A stretch of 7,628 nucleotides of DNA, taken from contig VBKD01000186.1 in NCBI GenBank assembly GCA_005888075.1, forward strand, positions 1-7,628, written 5' to 3'. How positions within the stretch are numbered: the stretch's first letter is position 1; every line of letters starts with the position of its first letter. This document shows, one piece after another, positions 6,515 through 7,628 of the stretch. Both the position numbers and the translations under genes were made by a program. Below the pieces are notes generated by a model that worked only from the letters and a program-made list of their open reading frames with translations, did not search any database and was not told the DNA's origin. This stretch comes from Chloroflexota bacterium (lineage in GTDB: Bacteria > Chloroflexota > Dormibacteria > Dormibacterales > Dormibacteraceae).

Positions 6515-6533
6515 GTCCCTCTAGAAAAGGGAC
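6515..6533 (-). promoter_or_regulatory. Hairpin covering the tadB ribosome-binding site
   Basis: On the minus strand GTCCCT (6533-6528) and AGGGAC (6520-6515) form a perfect 6-bp stem with a 7-base loop. The stem takes in most of the tadB Shine-Dalgarno GAGGGA, and the loop contains the cpaB stop codon TAG (6523-6521). A ribosome finishing cpaB would melt the stem and free the site, a classic layout for translational coupling. The structure is visible in the sequence; its regulatory effect is inference. Confidence 0.5.
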
Positions 6534-7279
6534 GGATAGGCGGCCTGGATCTGCTGCAGGGTGACTCCCTTGGCTGACCCGACGTCCTTGCAGGCGGCAT
6601 CCGGCGTCGAATTGGCCGGCTGTGCGGCGTAGTCGTGGTAGGACTCCAGGGTGTACTTGAGCGCTGAGAACGCCTGGAACCAGGTCATGATCTCGGCCTG
6701 GCACTGCGTGACGACGATGGTCAGGCTGCCAGGGCTGGCGTTGACGCCGGCGGATGGCGTGCCGACCTTGAGCACGTGCACGTTGGTGAAGATCGTTTTC
6801 GTCGCGACCTTGCTGCCGACGGTGACGGTCGCGATGACGGTTATGTAGTCGTTCTCCTGGGGGTAGAAGGCGACGCCCTGCTGCTCGCTGGTCGGGATCG
6901 TGAGGGCGACGTAGCCGGTGGGGATGTTCAGGTATGCGGATTGCACGCCGGCGGCCTGGTTGGGCGCGGCCACGTCGTTGGCGGTGAGGGCTTGCCCCGC
7001 CAGGATGCCGACCAGCGGGACCATGCCGAGGACGTCCTGCGTCCGGGTGAAATAGATCTTCGGGTAGCTGGCCGGTACCGGGATCGTCTTGAGCTGGACC
7101 GAGGCGTTGCTGATGGCGACCCTTGGTGAGAGGTCCTTGGCGGCTACGACCACTGTCATGGGGGGACTGCTCGACTGCTGCCCGGCGTTAAGAGCTACGA
7201 GTACGAAGGCAACAATTACGAGCAAAGCAAGCAAAATACCGATCAGGGTGAATGGCCGGCGTGAGGTTAACGTCCGCAA
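6521..7279 (-). CDS. cpaB: CpaB/RcpC-like Tad pilus assembly protein with SAF domain
   Basis: A 252-residue membrane-anchored protein. After a basic start (RTLTSRRPF) comes one transmembrane helix (about 11-30), then a SAF-type domain (about 42-105) with VVVAAKDLSPRVAISNASVQ (43-62), YPKIYFTRTQDVLGMVPLVG (72-91) and ILAGQALTANDVA (92-104). Next is an RcpC-like region (about 115-218) with YVALTIPTSEQQGVAFYPQE (123-142) and GSLTIVVTQCQAEI (184-197). CpaB/RcpC proteins sit at the envelope side of the Tad secretin channel. A C-terminal extension of about 30 residues has a second Cys (C230) that could pair with C193. The TTG start at 7279 is the only in-frame option that keeps the basic residues before the helix; its ribosome-binding site is poor (GATGGG at most). 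The neighbouring tadB and tadC support the function. Confidence 0.87.
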   Translation of the reverse strand: MRTLTSRRPFTLIGILLALLVIVAFVLVALNAGQQSSSPPMTVVVAAKDLSPRVAISNASVQLKTIPVPASYPKIYFTRTQDVLGMVPLVGILAGQALTANDVAAPNQAAGVQSAYLNIPTGYVALTIPTSEQQGVAFYPQENDYITVIATVTVGSKVATKTIFTNVHVLKVGTPSAGVNASPGSLTIVVTQCQAEIMTWFQAFSALKYTLESYHDYAAQPANSTPDAACKDVGSAKGVTLQQIQAAYPSLF

Positions 7280-7288
7280 GGCCGACCC

Positions 7289-7316
7289 ATCATAGGCAAG
7301 ATATGCCCCTGTCGCG
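7289..7316 (-). promoter_or_regulatory. Possible promoter of the cpaB-tadB-tadC operon
   Basis: On the minus strand TATGAT (7294-7289, five of six to the -10 consensus) lies 16 bp after GCGACA (7316-7311, four of six to the -35 consensus). Transcription would begin near 7282-7280, at or just before the TTG start of cpaB, implying a very short or absent leader. The -35 would lie within the first codons of the divergent tadE-like gene. The evidence is pattern only, and in such GC-rich DNA chance matches are possible. Confidence 0.3.
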
Positions 7317-7628
7317 CCCCCCTTATCTGATACTCGGACGCGAGGATTTTGGCCAGCGCGGCCAGTCCCTGGTCGAGTTCGCCATCTCGTCGGTGGTGCT
7401 GCTTTTGCTGGTTGGCGGCCTGGTCGACATCGGCCGCTCGATCTACATCAGCGAGGCTCTTTCGAACGCCGCACGGGAGGGGGCGCGCCACGGCTCCTGG
7501 TTCGACGCCGGCAAGCAGGCGAACCCCTATCTGTATGACGCTCAGATCAAAGCCACCGTGGACTCGGCTCTGGCGGCGGTTGGGCTGCCGGCCTCGGTGC
7601 TGAAGAACCCGGGCACGACCTGTCCGTC
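7303..7628 (+). CDS. TadE-like pseudopilin (partial, runs off window)
   Basis: The frame opens at ATG 7303 and continues to the window end, giving 108 codons so far. A 20-residue basic leader ends in G-Q-R-G, followed by QSLVEFAISSVVLLLLVGGL (21-40) and VDIGRSIYISEALSNAAREG (41-60) then ARHGSWF. This is the TadE/TadF N-terminal pattern: a prepilin-peptidase type site after G20 with Glu at mature position 5 (E25), one hydrophobic helix, then the N-A-A-R-E-G-A-R block. TadE proteins are minor pseudopilins of the Tad system. AGG at 7294-7296 lies six bases before the ATG and is a weak ribosome-binding site. The gene diverges from cpaB with only 23 bp between start codons. The C-terminal part is unseen, so TadE, TadF or a related TadE-like protein remain possible. 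Confidence 0.85.
   Translation, partial: MPLSRPPYLILGREDFGQRGQSLVEFAISSVVLLLLVGGLVDIGRSIYISEALSNAAREGARHGSWFDAGKQANPYLYDAQIKATVDSALAAVGLPASVLKNPGTTCP

Noticed and set aside
6508..6600. Longer form of TadB starting at 6600
   Set aside because: It would overlap the end of cpaB and add an Arg/Pro-rich stretch before the natural N terminus; ATG 6507 has a strong ribosome-binding site.

Overview
The window is a GC-rich bacterial chromosome segment with compact, overlapping operons. GTG and TTG starts are frequent, and at least one start looks leaderless. Together with a HspR-like MerR regulator and a Tad pilus cluster, this suggests a high-GC Terrabacteria lineage of Chloroflexota/Dormibacterota or actinobacterial type. 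That placement is inference; there is no rRNA or other marker here to settle it.

Left part, plus strand (1-4230), is a housekeeping block. It holds the C-terminal end of penicillin-binding protein 2 (mrdA), the SEDS glycosyltransferase rodA, ribosomal proteins L21 (rplU) and L27 (rpmA), the Obg/CgtA ribosome-assembly GTPase (obgE), nicotinate-nucleotide adenylyltransferase (nadD) and ribosomal silencing factor (rsfS). MrdA and RodA form the transpeptidase/glycosyltransferase pair of the elongation machinery. L21, L27, Obg and RsfS all concern the large ribosomal subunit. NadD is the usual NAD-synthesis passenger between obg and rsfS. An extended -10 box overlapping the rodA stop codon probably starts a new transcript at rplU.

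The clearest anomaly is at about 2075-2085. Recognisable L27 sequence stops, and recognisable Obg sequence starts in another frame one or two bases later. About 20 N-terminal residues of Obg, its start codon, the end of L27 and any spacer are missing. This looks like a short deletion, real or from assembly, that damages two normally important genes.

Middle (4231-4322): a convergent gap of 92 bp contains a perfect 11-bp inverted repeat preceded by two near-identical 12-base units. It resembles a widespread family of dispersed palindromic elements and may also act as a two-way transcription barrier.

Right part, minus strand (7279 down to 4323), is one tight operon in the order cpaB/rcpC-like, tadB, tadC, HspR-like MerR regulator. 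Gaps are 13, 4 and 6 bp. It encodes inner-membrane parts of a Tad (Flp-type) pilus machine plus a likely regulator. The ATPase genes (tadA/cpaF, cpaE) often found between cpaB and tadB are absent. A hairpin at the cpaB-tadB junction covers the tadB ribosome-binding site. A TadE-like pseudopilin gene diverges to the right from only 23 bp away and runs off the window end.

Apart from the rpmA-obgE junction and some local regulatory features, these are ordinary, well-known genes. I see no convincing new system, CRISPR array, tRNA, rRNA or transposase.
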